DNA of 64,000 nucleotides from JAGIBJ01 sp032119795 (GTDB taxonomy: Bacteria > Actinomycetota > Thermoleophilia > Solirubrobacterales > Solirubrobacteraceae), in NCBI GenBank assembly GCA_032119795.1, contig JAUMFO010000009.1, positions 77,967 through 141,966 of the forward strand, given 5' to 3'. Shown in pieces: positions 32,952 through 41,097 of this stretch. Made by a program: the position numbers and the translations under genes. The notes beneath the pieces are model-generated. The model ran no database searches and had not been told where the DNA came from. It saw only the letters and a list, made by a program, of their open reading frames with translations. Each line of letters opens with the position of its first letter. The stretch's first letter is position 1.

Positions 32952-33537
32952 TCTGGCCGCGGCGGGCGCCCTCCACGCCACTGGTGCCGTCATTTCCATT
33001 GCCGTAGACGACCTCACCGAGCGGCTCCACGCCGTCGCCCAGCAGGGTACGGCCACCGTGGTTCTCAAAGCCCGCCAGCGCCCTGGGCCCGGTCGTTGAC
33101 CCGTCGATGCGCGGCAGATCGACGGTGATCTCCACGTCGCCGATCAGCCGGCCTGTGCCGCGGACCGTCCGCAGATCGAGCAGCCCGACGCCCGGAATGC
33201 GCTCATCGCCGAGCTCGTACTCGTGGCCGAGCAGCTGGTACCCGCCGCAGATGCCGAGGATCGTGGCTCCGCGTTCCGCCGCGGCCGCCAGCGCGCCCGC
33301 CTTCGTCGAGACGAGGTCCGCGGCGCAGCGAGCCTGGTCGCGGTCCTGGCCGCCGCCAAGGTAGTAGACGTCGTGAGCCTCGGGGTCGAGGGTGTCGCCC
33401 TGACTGACGGCCGTCACCTCAAAGCCGAGGTCGCGCCACTGGCAGCGCCGCTCAAGCAGCAGCAGGTTGCCGCGGTCGGCGTAGATATTCAGGTGCTCGG
33501 GGTAGAGCCACGCCACGCGCATCGTGTCGGTGCTCAT
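32734..33537 (-). CDS. gatD: Lipid II isoglutaminyl synthase, glutamine amidotransferase subunit GatD
   Basis: 267 residues. CobB/CobQ-type class I glutamine amidotransferase: nucleophile Cys97 in 'TILGICGGYQLLGHEYELGD', 'GGGQDRDQ' oxyanion/substrate segment and the catalytic His in 'GTYLHGPLLPKNVWFADELI'. With MurT it converts the alpha-carboxylate of D-Glu in lipid II to D-isoglutamine, using glutamine as nitrogen source, as shown in staphylococci and streptococci. The C-terminal 35 residues are Arg/Ala-rich and poorly conserved. It overlaps the methyltransferase gene by 4 bases (ATGA). The murT partner is one gene further upstream. Confidence 0.93.
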   Translation of the reverse strand: MSTDTMRVAWLYPEHLNIYADRGNLLLLERRCQWRDLGFEVTAVSQGDTLDPEAHDVYYLGGGQDRDQARCAADLVSTKAGALAAAAERGATILGICGGYQLLGHEYELGDERIPGVGLLDLRTVRGTGRLIGDVEITVDLPRIDGSTTGPRALAGFENHGGRTLLGDGVEPLGEVVYGNGNDGTSGVEGARRGQIIGTYLHGPLLPKNVWFADELIARAVGVTPAELPTLDDRLEDAAHASARRAARRSAPSHSPLARVRARLGRG

Positions 33538-34325
33538 GCAGGGTCACCGTCCAAGCGGAACATCACCACGACGCCAGCGGCGTGCTCATCGGTGGCAGGC
33601 TGATCGACGACCTCCGTCGGCGTCCAGCCTCCGGCGGCGCCCTCAGCCTGCAGCGCCGGCACGGTGACCGGGTCGAGCGTGATGACGACCTCCTGTGGCG
33701 TGCCGAGGATCATGCCCGTCTCGTCGCGAACGACCCGACGGCGGTGCATGTCGATGCGGTCGGCCGGCGTGTCTTGCAGGACGGCGAGCGGCGTGCTCTC
33801 AAAGCGGTAGCCGCCCAAGAACGCAACGTCGGGCGGGAGGAGCGGCGGGAACTGATCTCGGGCATCGAACGGCTCGATCTCCGGCACGATGGCCACCGCC
33901 ATCTCGGCGCCGGGCCGCGCGAGCGAGGCGGCGCCCTTGAAGGCCGCGACGCGCTCGGCCGGCCCGCCGACGAGCTGGATCGTCTGCATCGGGATCAGCA
34001 CGAGCGCGGCCGGTGGCAGGTCGCCGGGCAGGTCGATGCCAAGCGTCCGCAGATCCCCGGGAGCCGTCCGTACGGCGAGGCCCTGATCGGCGGCGCGCCG
34101 GCCCAGTTCGTCGAGGAGGTCGGGCTCCAGATCCACGGCGATCACCTCATGCCCGGCCTCGGCCAACGGCAGCGAGGTACGGCCGGTCCCCGAGCCCAGA
34201 TCGATGATCGGGCCCCCGGTCGTCTCAGCGAGGGCCAGCCACAGCGCCAGGTCGGCGCGGTAGGCGGCGCACTCGGAATCGTGGAAGCCGGAGTTCTCGA
34301 TGCCCGACGACGGGGGTGTGGTCAT
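33534..34325 (-). CDS. SAM-dependent methyltransferase between murT and gatD
   Basis: 263 residues. Class I Rossmann methyltransferase with motif I 'IIDLGSGTGRTSLPLAEAGH' and acidic motif II 'VIAVDLEPDLLDELG'. The remaining part ('LPPAALVLIPMQTIQLVGGP', 'MAVAIVPEIEPFDARDQFPP') looks like small-molecule methyltransferases with a mixed lid. No nucleic-acid-binding domain or membrane segment. Both ends overlap its neighbours by 4 bases (ATGA with murT upstream, ATGA with gatD downstream), so it is made together with the lipid II amidase. A role in methylating a cell-wall precursor is attractive but purely by context. Confidence 0.83.
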   Translation of the reverse strand: MTTPPSSGIENSGFHDSECAAYRADLALWLALAETTGGPIIDLGSGTGRTSLPLAEAGHEVIAVDLEPDLLDELGRRAADQGLAVRTAPGDLRTLGIDLPGDLPPAALVLIPMQTIQLVGGPAERVAAFKGAASLARPGAEMAVAIVPEIEPFDARDQFPPLLPPDVAFLGGYRFESTPLAVLQDTPADRIDMHRRRVVRDETGMILGTPQEVVITLDPVTVPALQAEGAAGGWTPTEVVDQPATDEHAAGVVVMFRLDGDPA

Positions 34326-35692
34326 GAAAACGCTCCGGCGACGGCGCCGCGGCCCAGCAGCAGCTGGCGCAGCTCAAGCATCGCGGTGTAGGTGGGGAGG
34401 ACGACGAGCGGGCCATCGCCCGTGCCGCCATGCAGTGCCGCGTCGAGGGCCGTCTCGAGCTCGGAGATCACGACGATCCGATCGGGACTGACGCCCGCGT
34501 ACCGCCAGCGCATCGCGAGCTCGTCCGCCCGCGTGCCCGAGCAGACGATCCGCCGGACGGAGGAGGCAGCGGCCTCCACGTCGGCATCCCACACCCACGA
34601 GACGTCGCGGCCGTCGGCGATGCGGTCGTTGAGGACGGCGAGCACGTCGAGTGGCCGCGGCTCGAGGGCGAGGGTGCGCAGGACCTCGTTGGCGCCGACC
34701 GGGTTCTTTACGAGCATCAGCAGCAGCTCGCGATCGCCCAGCGCGACGCGCTCGCCGCGGCCGAAGGCGGCGTGCATCGACGCGATGCCGGCGGCGCACT
34801 GCTCGAGGGTGGCACCGAGCTGGAGGGCGAGCGCGGCGGCCCCGACGGCGTTGGCCACGTTGTAGGCGCCGGGCAGCGGCAGGGTGACGGCGACGGCGTC
34901 GTCACCGGCATGCAGGGTGAACGTGGCGCCGCGGGCGCCTTGGAAGGTCACGTCGGTGGCACGGACGCTCGGCGACGGCCGGCGGCGACCGCATCCCGGG
35001 CAGGCCCAGACGCCGGTGTGGCCGGCATAGACGACCGAGTACTCTAGGGTGGTGCCGCAGACGGTGCAGTGCACGCCGTCGGCGGCGTGATCGCGGTGAT
35101 CCATGCCAAGCGACGGGTCGTCGACGCCAAACCAGACCACGTTGCCGTCGGTGGGCGCCGTCGACGCTACGAGCGGGTCGTCGGCGCAGAGCACGGCGGT
35201 CGTGTTCGGCAAGGTCGGCAGGAGCTCGCCCCAGCGTTCGGCGATGGCGTCGAGCTCGCCGTAGCGATCGAGCTGGTCGCGGAAGAGGTTGCCCAGGAGG
35301 ATCGCCTCAGGCTGCGTGGCGGCCGCGACCTGCGAGAGCCAGAACTCGTCGACCTCGAGCAGCCCAACGGCCAGGGGATCGGCGGCGGCGTCCTCTTGGC
35401 TCAGCAGCGATGCCGCAATCCCGCCGGCCATGTTTGCGCCCTCGGCGTTGCCAACGGGCACGCGCCCGGCGGCTTCGAGGATGCTGCGGACGCACGCCGT
35501 CGTGGTGGTCTTGCCGTTCGTTGCCGAGACCAGCGCAACCTGGGGGAGCGCCGCGGCAAGCTGCGCGAGGGCATCCGGGTCGAGCTTCAGCAGGACTTTG
35601 CCGGGAAGCGAGGTGCCGCCGCGGCCGGTTGCGCGGGAGAGCCGAGCCGCGCCACGAGCCGCTAGGACGGCTCCGCGTCGCGGGCCCGCCAC
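34322..35692 (-). CDS. murT: Lipid II isoglutaminyl synthase, Mur ligase subunit MurT
   Basis: 456 residues from GTG 35692. Mur-ligase fold: ATP loop 'SATNGKTTTTACVRSILEAA', central domain 'NLFRDQLDRYGELDAIAERW', and the C-terminal DUF1727 domain ('DVLAVLNDRIADGRDVSWVW') that contacts GatD. A four-Cys zinc ribbon, 'CTVCGTTL' and 'CPGCGRR', inserted in the central domain is characteristic of MurT. MurT activates the D-Glu carboxylate of lipid II with ATP for amidation by ammonia from GatD. The start is chosen because the frame further upstream is low-complexity and overlaps the next gene; residues 1-25 after GTG ('AVLAARGAARLSRATGRG') match the MurT N terminus. Confidence 0.94.
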   Translation of the reverse strand: MAGPRRGAVLAARGAARLSRATGRGGTSLPGKVLLKLDPDALAQLAAALPQVALVSATNGKTTTTACVRSILEAAGRVPVGNAEGANMAGGIAASLLSQEDAAADPLAVGLLEVDEFWLSQVAAATQPEAILLGNLFRDQLDRYGELDAIAERWGELLPTLPNTTAVLCADDPLVASTAPTDGNVVWFGVDDPSLGMDHRDHAADGVHCTVCGTTLEYSVVYAGHTGVWACPGCGRRRPSPSVRATDVTFQGARGATFTLHAGDDAVAVTLPLPGAYNVANAVGAAALALQLGATLEQCAAGIASMHAAFGRGERVALGDRELLLMLVKNPVGANEVLRTLALEPRPLDVLAVLNDRIADGRDVSWVWDADVEAAASSVRRIVCSGTRADELAMRWRYAGVSPDRIVVISELETALDAALHGGTGDGPLVVLPTYTAMLELRQLLLGRGAVAGAFS

Positions 35693-35697
35693 CGCCG

Positions 35698-36300
35698 TCA
35701 GCGGTTCGCCGGCGCAGCGGCTTTGCGCTGCCGACGCCTGCCGACGAAGAACAACACGCCGATCGCGATGAAGATCAGCAGGAACGCGTAGAAGATCCGG
35801 ATCCCACCGCTCGCGCCGCCCAAGGGCCACGCGATCAAGGAGACGATCCCGAACGACACGGCGAACAGCACTGCGATGAAGGCCATGACGGCCAAGATGC
35901 CGCGGATGCGGGCCGCCGTGCCGGCGCTCTTGGGCGGAGCCACGATCCCAGCGACGCGCAGCATGAACAGCTGGCGGCCGCTCGGCGCCTCCTGGCCCAT
36001 TCGCTCCATGGCGTCCTTCAGGGCGCCGGGGCGGCGCTCCGCCAGGGCGATCGACGCGTCGGCCATGCGGCGAATCTGCATCCGCTCCTGGGGGCGTGCC
36101 GCGGCGATGGCACGCTGGAAGTGCTCTTTGGCGCGCGGTGCGTCGTAGCGCTGGGCGGCGCGGGAGCCGAGGAGGGCCTGTGCCGCTGCGCGGTGACGAG
36201 TCTCCTTCTCGAGTTCCTCGTCGGTCCTGTGCTCGAGGTCCTGCATTGAGCTGATGGAGGATGCCTGCTGCATCCGGACCTGACGCTGCCTCTGAGCCAT
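35698..36300 (-). CDS. Small membrane protein with helical N terminus, unknown
   Basis: 200 residues from ATG 36300. The first 110 residues are charged and probably helical ('LEHRTDEELEKETRHRAAAQ', 'RAKEHFQRAIAAARPQERMQ', TPR-like in spacing), then two hydrophobic spans at about 138-160 and 168-190, and a basic C terminus (RRRQRKAAAPANR). It has no signal peptide. No family is recognised. The gene lies 5 bases upstream of murT on the same strand, which makes it the first gene of the murT operon and a candidate for a membrane factor of cell-wall amidation. Confidence 0.7.
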   Translation of the reverse strand: MAQRQRQVRMQQASSISSMQDLEHRTDEELEKETRHRAAAQALLGSRAAQRYDAPRAKEHFQRAIAAARPQERMQIRRMADASIALAERRPGALKDAMERMGQEAPSGRQLFMLRVAGIVAPPKSAGTAARIRGILAVMAFIAVLFAVSFGIVSLIAWPLGGASGGIRIFYAFLLIFIAIGVLFFVGRRRQRKAAAPANR

Positions 36301-36411
36301 GCCTACCAGCCTAGCTAGCGCGCGGGGATGAGTGGCGCCTCGACGCTGCGTCCTCCCGCTGTCTAACCGGCGACCGTCGACCGCCCGCGTGTTCGATACC
36401 CTCGCGCAGTC

Positions 36412-36879
36412 GTGCTGCACGCTCTCCAGCTGTCCCCTTCCACCCGCCGCCTGACGGCCCTCGTCGCCGCGCTGCTCTGCAGCCTGCTCGTGGCAGGCCC
36501 GTTCGCTGGCCCTGCGATGGGGCAGACGCTGATCACGCCGGCGCAGACCAAAGAGGAGGCGGCGGCCCAGCGCGAAGCGGCCGCCGAGGAAGCCGCACAA
36601 GAGGGCGGCGGCGGGATCGGCATCGAGGCCTGGTTGGCCATCACGTGCGTGGTGCTGATCGGCGGCGCTACGGCCTACATGCTCCGCGACTCGCGGCACG
36701 CGGTTGGCGACGACCGCCGCGCGGCGCCCGCCAAAGCGATCGATCCGAGCGCGACCCGCGGTGTGCCGAAGACGATGTTCGAAGGCGAGGCGCGCCCCGG
36801 CGGCCAGGTCGGCAAGAACAAGAAGCGCACCAAGTCCAAGCGTCAGAAGCAAGCCCGCCGGGCCAACCGCCCGCGCTAA
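36412..36879 (+). CDS. Exported single-span membrane protein with basic tail, unknown
   Basis: 155 residues from GTG 36412. A signal peptide (about 1-37, ending GPAMGQT), a Glu/Ala-rich helical segment (44-65), a hydrophobic span at about 70-90 ('GIEAWLAITCVVLIGGATAY'), then a cytoplasmic tail ending in a very basic stretch ('KNKKRTKSKRQKQARRANRP'). The type I topology with short extracellular and basic inner parts is visible; function is not. It is divergent from the murT operon and convergent with the hydrolase at 36913. Confidence 0.7.
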   Translation: MLHALQLSPSTRRLTALVAALLCSLLVAGPFAGPAMGQTLITPAQTKEEAAAQREAAAEEAAQEGGGGIGIEAWLAITCVVLIGGATAYMLRDSRHAVGDDRRAAPAKAIDPSATRGVPKTMFEGEARPGGQVGKNKKRTKSKRQKQARRANRPR

Positions 36880-36912
36880 CGAACGATCGACTGGCGCTTC
36901 GCGCGCCCGCCG

Positions 36913-37857
36913 CTAGCTCAGTGGCACGGCGTGCGGGAGCAGGAACTCCCGGATCTGATCGGCCGCGTAGGCGGGGTCTTCGTCCGGGAGGAAGTGCCCG
37001 GTGCGGTCCTGCACGAACGCCTCGACCTGCGGGCCAAGGTGACGCGAGTTCGCCGCGAACTCCGGTGGCACGTAGCCGTCGAACTTGGAGAGGACGAGCC
37101 GCACGGGCATCGTGAACCGCTTGCCCTTCATCCGCTTCATCAGGGCCGCCGCGTCGCCGAACACGAACGACCGGTACATCATCTGCGCGGCCCGCGCACG
37201 CGTCGGATCGGCATAGGGGCGAGCGAAGATCAGCGCGTCCTCCTTGGTAAACGCGTCCTTGCGTTGGACGTCGCCACGTAGTCCGCGCGCAAAGAACTTG
37301 GTGTTCTGAAACATCAGCCGCGTGGATCCGGGCGCGGAGAACGCCAGCTGGTAATACATCCGGGCGGCGCTGCGCAACGGCGGCCGCTTCACCGGAATGG
37401 GCGGAGCGATCGAGAGCGCGAGCAGCCGGCTGACTCGCTCGGGGTGGTCGATCGCCAGGATCTGCGCGATGAACCCGCCCCAGTCGTGGGACCCGATCGC
37501 GATCTGGTCGATCCCCATCGCGTCGAGCAGGCCGACGAGGTCTTCGGCCATGGCGCTCTTGGAGTAGGAGCCCTTCGTGGTCGGCACGCTGCTCCAACCA
37601 GAGCCGCGCAGGTCGGGCATGATCAGGTGGGCGTCCTTGACGAGTTCCTGAACGACGCCCTTCCACGACCACCAGTGCTGCGGGAACCCGTGGACGAGCA
37701 GGATCGCGGGAAGCGACCGGTCGCCGGCCCGGGCGACGTGAAAGCGACCGCTGGGCAGGTCGTAGAACTCATGCTCGACGGGCACACCCGGGATCTCGAG
37801 CATCGGGCCCGCACCCGCGGGGTAGTCGACGGGCTGGATGCTGGCTTGCGCGGTCAT
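36913..37857 (-). CDS. Alpha/beta hydrolase, epoxide hydrolase/haloalkane dehalogenase-like
   Basis: 314 residues from ATG 37857 (a GGAGG lies 11 bases upstream; ATG 37908 has none). 'LLVHGFPQHWWSW' is the oxyanion HGxP motif, the nucleophile is Asp in 'AIGSHDWGGFIAQI' (GxDxG rather than GxSxG) and a final His occurs in 'DRTGHFLPDEDP'. The Asp nucleophile and the HGFP motif point to epoxide hydrolases or dehalogenases. The substrate is unknown. No signal peptide. It stands alone between convergent and codirectional genes. Confidence 0.85.
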   Translation of the reverse strand: MTAQASIQPVDYPAGAGPMLEIPGVPVEHEFYDLPSGRFHVARAGDRSLPAILLVHGFPQHWWSWKGVVQELVKDAHLIMPDLRGSGWSSVPTTKGSYSKSAMAEDLVGLLDAMGIDQIAIGSHDWGGFIAQILAIDHPERVSRLLALSIAPPIPVKRPPLRSAARMYYQLAFSAPGSTRLMFQNTKFFARGLRGDVQRKDAFTKEDALIFARPYADPTRARAAQMMYRSFVFGDAAALMKRMKGKRFTMPVRLVLSKFDGYVPPEFAANSRHLGPQVEAFVQDRTGHFLPDEDPAYAADQIREFLLPHAVPLS

Positions 37858-37976
37858 GGGTGCGACGCCTCCGGGTACCGAGACGCTGGCGGTACGCCAG
37901 CGTTCCATGCAGCGAAGTTACACCATGGACACCGTCATAGTGGGAAGATCTTGTGGGCGCGCTCGCCCGCTCAGCG

Positions 37977-39224
37977 TCAGCCGAGGGTGCAGTCACTGCC
38001 GCCGGGCGTCGTGGTGCCGGGCTGGCCGACGACGAAGGCAAACGAGCGCCGCAGCAGGGCGGGCAGGCCCTTCACGCGCTTGGCGCTGGTGCCGCGGTTG
38101 AGCGTGAGGTCGAGCTGGTTGTAGCCCAGCTTGAGCTGATCCATCTGGGCGGTCGCCGTAAAGGGCCATCGCAGGGTGCTCTTCGTCGGCGAGGCGTTCA
38201 CGCGAACGCGCACCCACTTCCACCGCTTGGGTGAGAGGAGCTTGCCGTTCTTGCGCAGTCCGACGCGCACGTTGATCTTGTCTCCCTTGAGGGGAGCCAG
38301 GCGCACGACCAAGACGGGCGCGCGGCGCGCGGCGGTGCGGCGCGTCGAGGCAAGCAGCTCTGCCCGGCGCTCGGCCTCGCCTGCGCCGAGCGCATCGAGG
38401 TTCTCGCCGGCGGAGATCACGCCGTCGGCTGATGAACCGAGGCTGGCCTCGGCCTTCTTGGCGGCCTTGCTCTTCTTCTTCTTGATTTCTTTGGGCTTGG
38501 AGATGGCACGTGCGCCGATGTAGGAGCGCGACGGGAACGTGACCACGGTGCACGCCCGGCCCAGGGGGCTGGCGGTCGGGTCGCCGGGGACCGGGTCGGT
38601 CGTAGCACCGGCCGGCCCTGAGGTGCCCGGCGTCTGGCCTGGATCCACGAACGCCTCCGGGGGGCGGTCGTCGAAGGGGGTCGCGCCCCAGCTGAAGTCC
38701 TGGACGGTCTGCAGGCCCTGCTGGGGGTTGTCGCCGGTGTAGTGCACGCGAAGGAGGTAGGCGTGGCGCTCGCCAACGGCCCAGCGGGTCGGGTCGGCGA
38801 TGCCGGCGTCGGTGCCCGGGAGCGTGTCGAGCGTGCCGCGGAAGACCATGCCGCCGGCGCCGAGCCCATAGTCGTCGACGTCGGCGGTGAAGCCGGTGCA
38901 GTCGCCGGAGGCGGTGCCGTCCGGGAGGGTGCCGCGGACGAGCTCGAGTTCCAGCCAGGGGGAGAGGTCGGCTTGGCTGGCGTTGCCGAACAGGGTGACG
39001 TCGGCCGGCTGGGGGCCCTGGTTCGTGAGCACCGTGCAGCGCTCGAAGGTCTGCCCATTGACGAGCCCGGTCTCTTGGAAGAGCGGGGCCGTCGAGGAGA
39101 TCGTCACCGCGGAGGCGGCCGGCGGGCGCTCGCGTCCAGCGATCTGGTCGGCCGCGACCGCCGTGCCGGCCAGCGCAAACAGCGTCCCGCCGGCGGCGAG
39201 GGCTTTGGCGAGCCCGCGCTTCAC
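37977..39224 (-). CDS. Large TasA/camelysin-like secreted protein with basic linker and C-terminal domain
   Basis: 415 residues. A signal peptide (about 1-25, 'LFALAGTAVAADQ') leads into a TasA-like beta domain of about 165 residues that shares with the smaller protein at 39766-40395 the marks 'RCTVLTNQG' / 'RCIRVDYTS', 'SGDCTGFTADVDDYG' / 'SGDCTGFTPDITDYD' and 'LQTVQDFSWGA' / 'LAATQDFSFEA'. Then a Pro/Gly/Thr linker, a Lys-rich stretch (KEIKKKKSKAAKKAEA) and a C-terminal beta domain of about 110 residues ending with a Cys. Bacillus TasA forms extracellular fibres. This could be a longer cap, anchor or cross-linking version. It is coupled to the signal peptidase gene by an ATGA overlap. Confidence 0.75.
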   Translation of the reverse strand: MKRGLAKALAAGGTLFALAGTAVAADQIAGRERPPAASAVTISSTAPLFQETGLVNGQTFERCTVLTNQGPQPADVTLFGNASQADLSPWLELELVRGTLPDGTASGDCTGFTADVDDYGLGAGGMVFRGTLDTLPGTDAGIADPTRWAVGERHAYLLRVHYTGDNPQQGLQTVQDFSWGATPFDDRPPEAFVDPGQTPGTSGPAGATTDPVPGDPTASPLGRACTVVTFPSRSYIGARAISKPKEIKKKKSKAAKKAEASLGSSADGVISAGENLDALGAGEAERRAELLASTRRTAARRAPVLVVRLAPLKGDKINVRVGLRKNGKLLSPKRWKWVRVRVNASPTKSTLRWPFTATAQMDQLKLGYNQLDLTLNRGTSAKRVKGLPALLRRSFAFVVGQPGTTTPGGSDCTLG

Positions 39225-39769
39225 GAGCGGCTCCAGATCTGGCGCAGCTGGCCAACGGCAAGAATGAGTGCGGCCACGAGCACGATCAGGGCGACGAGCG
39301 GCCCTTTGAGCGCGTCGACGATGGTGCCGGCGCCAGCGACGGTCCCGCGCACGAGGGCGACGTCGCTCCCTCGCCGCAACGTCCAGTCTTCGCTCGTTGG
39401 GTTGGCGTCGCCCTGGGTGGTCACGCGCAGCGCCGCGCCCGCACCGGCGATGCGCTTGACGCGGTGCACGATCACCGCTCCGCTCGCGGCGCGTACGCCG
39501 ATGACCTCACCGACGCGGATCGTGTCGATCGACGTCTGCTTCACGAGGACGAGGTCGCCGGGGTGAATCATCGGCGCCATCGAGCCCGTCTGTTCCACGC
39601 GGATGCGTAGGCCGTTGGCGCCGGCGACGAGCACGGCGACGAGGGCCATTGCGGCGACGAGCAACAGGCCGGTGCTGAGGATCCGGCCGACGGTGGCGGC
39701 CCCAGTGGTGCGGGCTGCAGCGGTGGGGGCGGCGACTGGGGGCGCGCCCGTCTGCGCCGTCGCGCTCAC
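39221..39769 (-). CDS. SipW-like (ER/archaeal-type) signal peptidase I
   Basis: 182 residues. Membrane span at about 28-50, then the S26 signal peptidase boxes: 'VEQTGSMAPMIHPGDLVLVK' with the nucleophile Ser63, and 'GAVIVHRVKRI' with His102 where the bacterial P-type enzymes have Lys. The Ser-His pair is the mark of the ER/archaeal/SipW type. A second membrane span is at about 155-175. In Bacillus SipW processes TasA and TapA; here it is sandwiched with 4-base overlaps on both sides between two TasA-like genes, so it very probably processes them. Cell-membrane protein with an extracytoplasmic active site. Confidence 0.9.
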   Translation of the reverse strand: MSATAQTGAPPVAAPTAAARTTGAATVGRILSTGLLLVAAMALVAVLVAGANGLRIRVEQTGSMAPMIHPGDLVLVKQTSIDTIRVGEVIGVRAASGAVIVHRVKRIAGAGAALRVTTQGDANPTSEDWTLRRGSDVALVRGTVAGAGTIVDALKGPLVALIVLVAALILAVGQLRQIWSRS

Positions 39770-40395
39770 AGGTTGCGCGCCTCGAACGAGAAGTCCTGGG
39801 TGGCGGCGAGGCCCTGTGCGGCGTTGTCGTTCTGCACGGTCAGCGTGATCTCGTAGACGGCGCTATCGCCGTTGGCCCAGGCGGCGACGGGATCGGTGAT
39901 GCCCGCCGCGTAGCTCGACGGGAACTGGTCGAGCTGGGAGTCGAAGAACACGCCGTCGCCGTTGCCGTCGTAGTCGGTGATGTCTGGCGTGAAGCCGGTG
40001 CAGTCGCCGGAGGCGCCCGGCGCGGGCATCGTCCCGCGGCGAATGCGAAGGTCGAGGTAGCCCGCCAGGCCGGTGCCGCCGGAGTTGCCGAAGAGCTTGA
40101 TCCCGGATTCGACTCCGCCGGTGCTGGTGTAGTCGACCCTGATGCAGCGCACGAAGCTGTCTCCCGGGGTGAAGCCGTTCACGTTGAAGAGGGCTGAGCC
40201 GCTGTCGTTGTCGGTCAGGGCGATCGTGCCGGCCGTGAACGTGTTGCCCTCGTTGGTACTCACCGAGGTGTAGGCGGAGAACACGGCCGCGCCAACGGTG
40301 GCGATCAACAGGCCGACCACCACGACGGTGGCGAGCAGGTTGCGGGCGGTGGGCGTCAGCGTCACGGTCAGGGATCGGGGGAACGCGCGGGGCAC
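39766..40395 (-). CDS. Small TasA/camelysin-like secreted protein
   Basis: 209 residues from GTG 40395. Hydrophobic export segment at about 19-40 ('LATVVVVGLLIATVGAAVFS') followed by 'AYTSVSTNEGNTFTAGTIAL', the start typical of TasA/camelysin (peptidase family M73-like) proteins. The mature domain has two Cys (RCIRVDY, GDCTGF) likely forming a disulfide, and several Asp/Asn-Gly clusters ('DYDGNGDGVFFDSQ') that may bind calcium. An AGGAG sequence lies close before the GTG. First gene of the three-gene operon; the other two follow with overlaps. Expected to be exported and assembled outside the cell. Confidence 0.82.
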   Translation of the reverse strand: MPRAFPRSLTVTLTPTARNLLATVVVVGLLIATVGAAVFSAYTSVSTNEGNTFTAGTIALTDNDSGSALFNVNGFTPGDSFVRCIRVDYTSTGGVESGIKLFGNSGGTGLAGYLDLRIRRGTMPAPGASGDCTGFTPDITDYDGNGDGVFFDSQLDQFPSSYAAGITDPVAAWANGDSAVYEITLTVQNDNAAQGLAATQDFSFEARNL

Positions 40396-40544
40396 GCTCC
40401 TGTGACTTCACTCGGCGTCCCAGCCGATCGATTGAGCCAAGCCACCGGAAGCTGGACGCGGGTCGTACAGATGGCCACCTTGCGGACGGGCCGCGCGCCC
40501 GCGTTCTGTGGTGGTGGCGCCGAGGAGCCGACCAATGCGGCAGG

Positions 40545-41018
40545 ATGACTGCTGTGGACCGCACCGACCGACGCCTGCTCCTCGCGATTCGCCTCGTCGT
40601 GATTCCCGGCTTCCTGGCCGCGACGTACCTCACGTATTCCAAGGTGTTCGACAAGGCCATCGCCTGCGAAGGCGGCTGCGAGATCATCCAGGCGAGCCAC
40701 TGGTCGGAGATCTTTGGCATCCCCGTGACGGCCATCGGGATGCTGACGTACATCCTCATCTTCGGGTCGACGTTCTTCAATAACGACCTCGGCAAACTGA
40801 CCGGGGCGTTCTTTGCGACCGTCGGCGCGGCCTTCAGCATCTGGCTGCAGTACCAGGCGCTGTTCGTGATGGAGCACTTCTGCCCCTACTGCTTCGTGAG
40901 CGCCGTCTGCATGCAGATCTTGGCGGTCTGCACGATCATCCGGGTCGTCCGGATTCCCAAGTTCGACGAGCCTTCGGGCTCGCGCGACGAGGACTACTCC
41001 GAGGGCGCGCTGGCCTAA
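40545..41018 (+). CDS. Vitamin K epoxide reductase (VKOR)-family protein
   Basis: 157 residues with four membrane spans. The active CxxC is 'FCPYC' (C113, C116) in the last part, and the partner loop Cys are C41 and C45 ('ACEGGCEIIQASHWSEIFGI', with the conserved Ser). In actinobacteria VKOR re-oxidises the DsbA-type thiol oxidase with menaquinone, replacing DsbB. No DsbA-like thioredoxin is fused or adjacent. It is divergent (149 bases) from the TasA/SipW-like operon, whose products carry paired Cys, and 80 bases upstream of the sigma factor gene. Confidence 0.92.
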   Translation: MTAVDRTDRRLLLAIRLVVIPGFLAATYLTYSKVFDKAIACEGGCEIIQASHWSEIFGIPVTAIGMLTYILIFGSTFFNNDLGKLTGAFFATVGAAFSIWLQYQALFVMEHFCPYCFVSAVCMQILAVCTIIRVVRIPKFDEPSGSRDEDYSEGALA

Positions 41019-41097
41019 CGGCGGCCCCGAGGAGCATTCGGCCAGCGCGCCGCCGACTCCCAGGAGACCCCCAGGTTCGACTTCTACCGTTGGCGCC

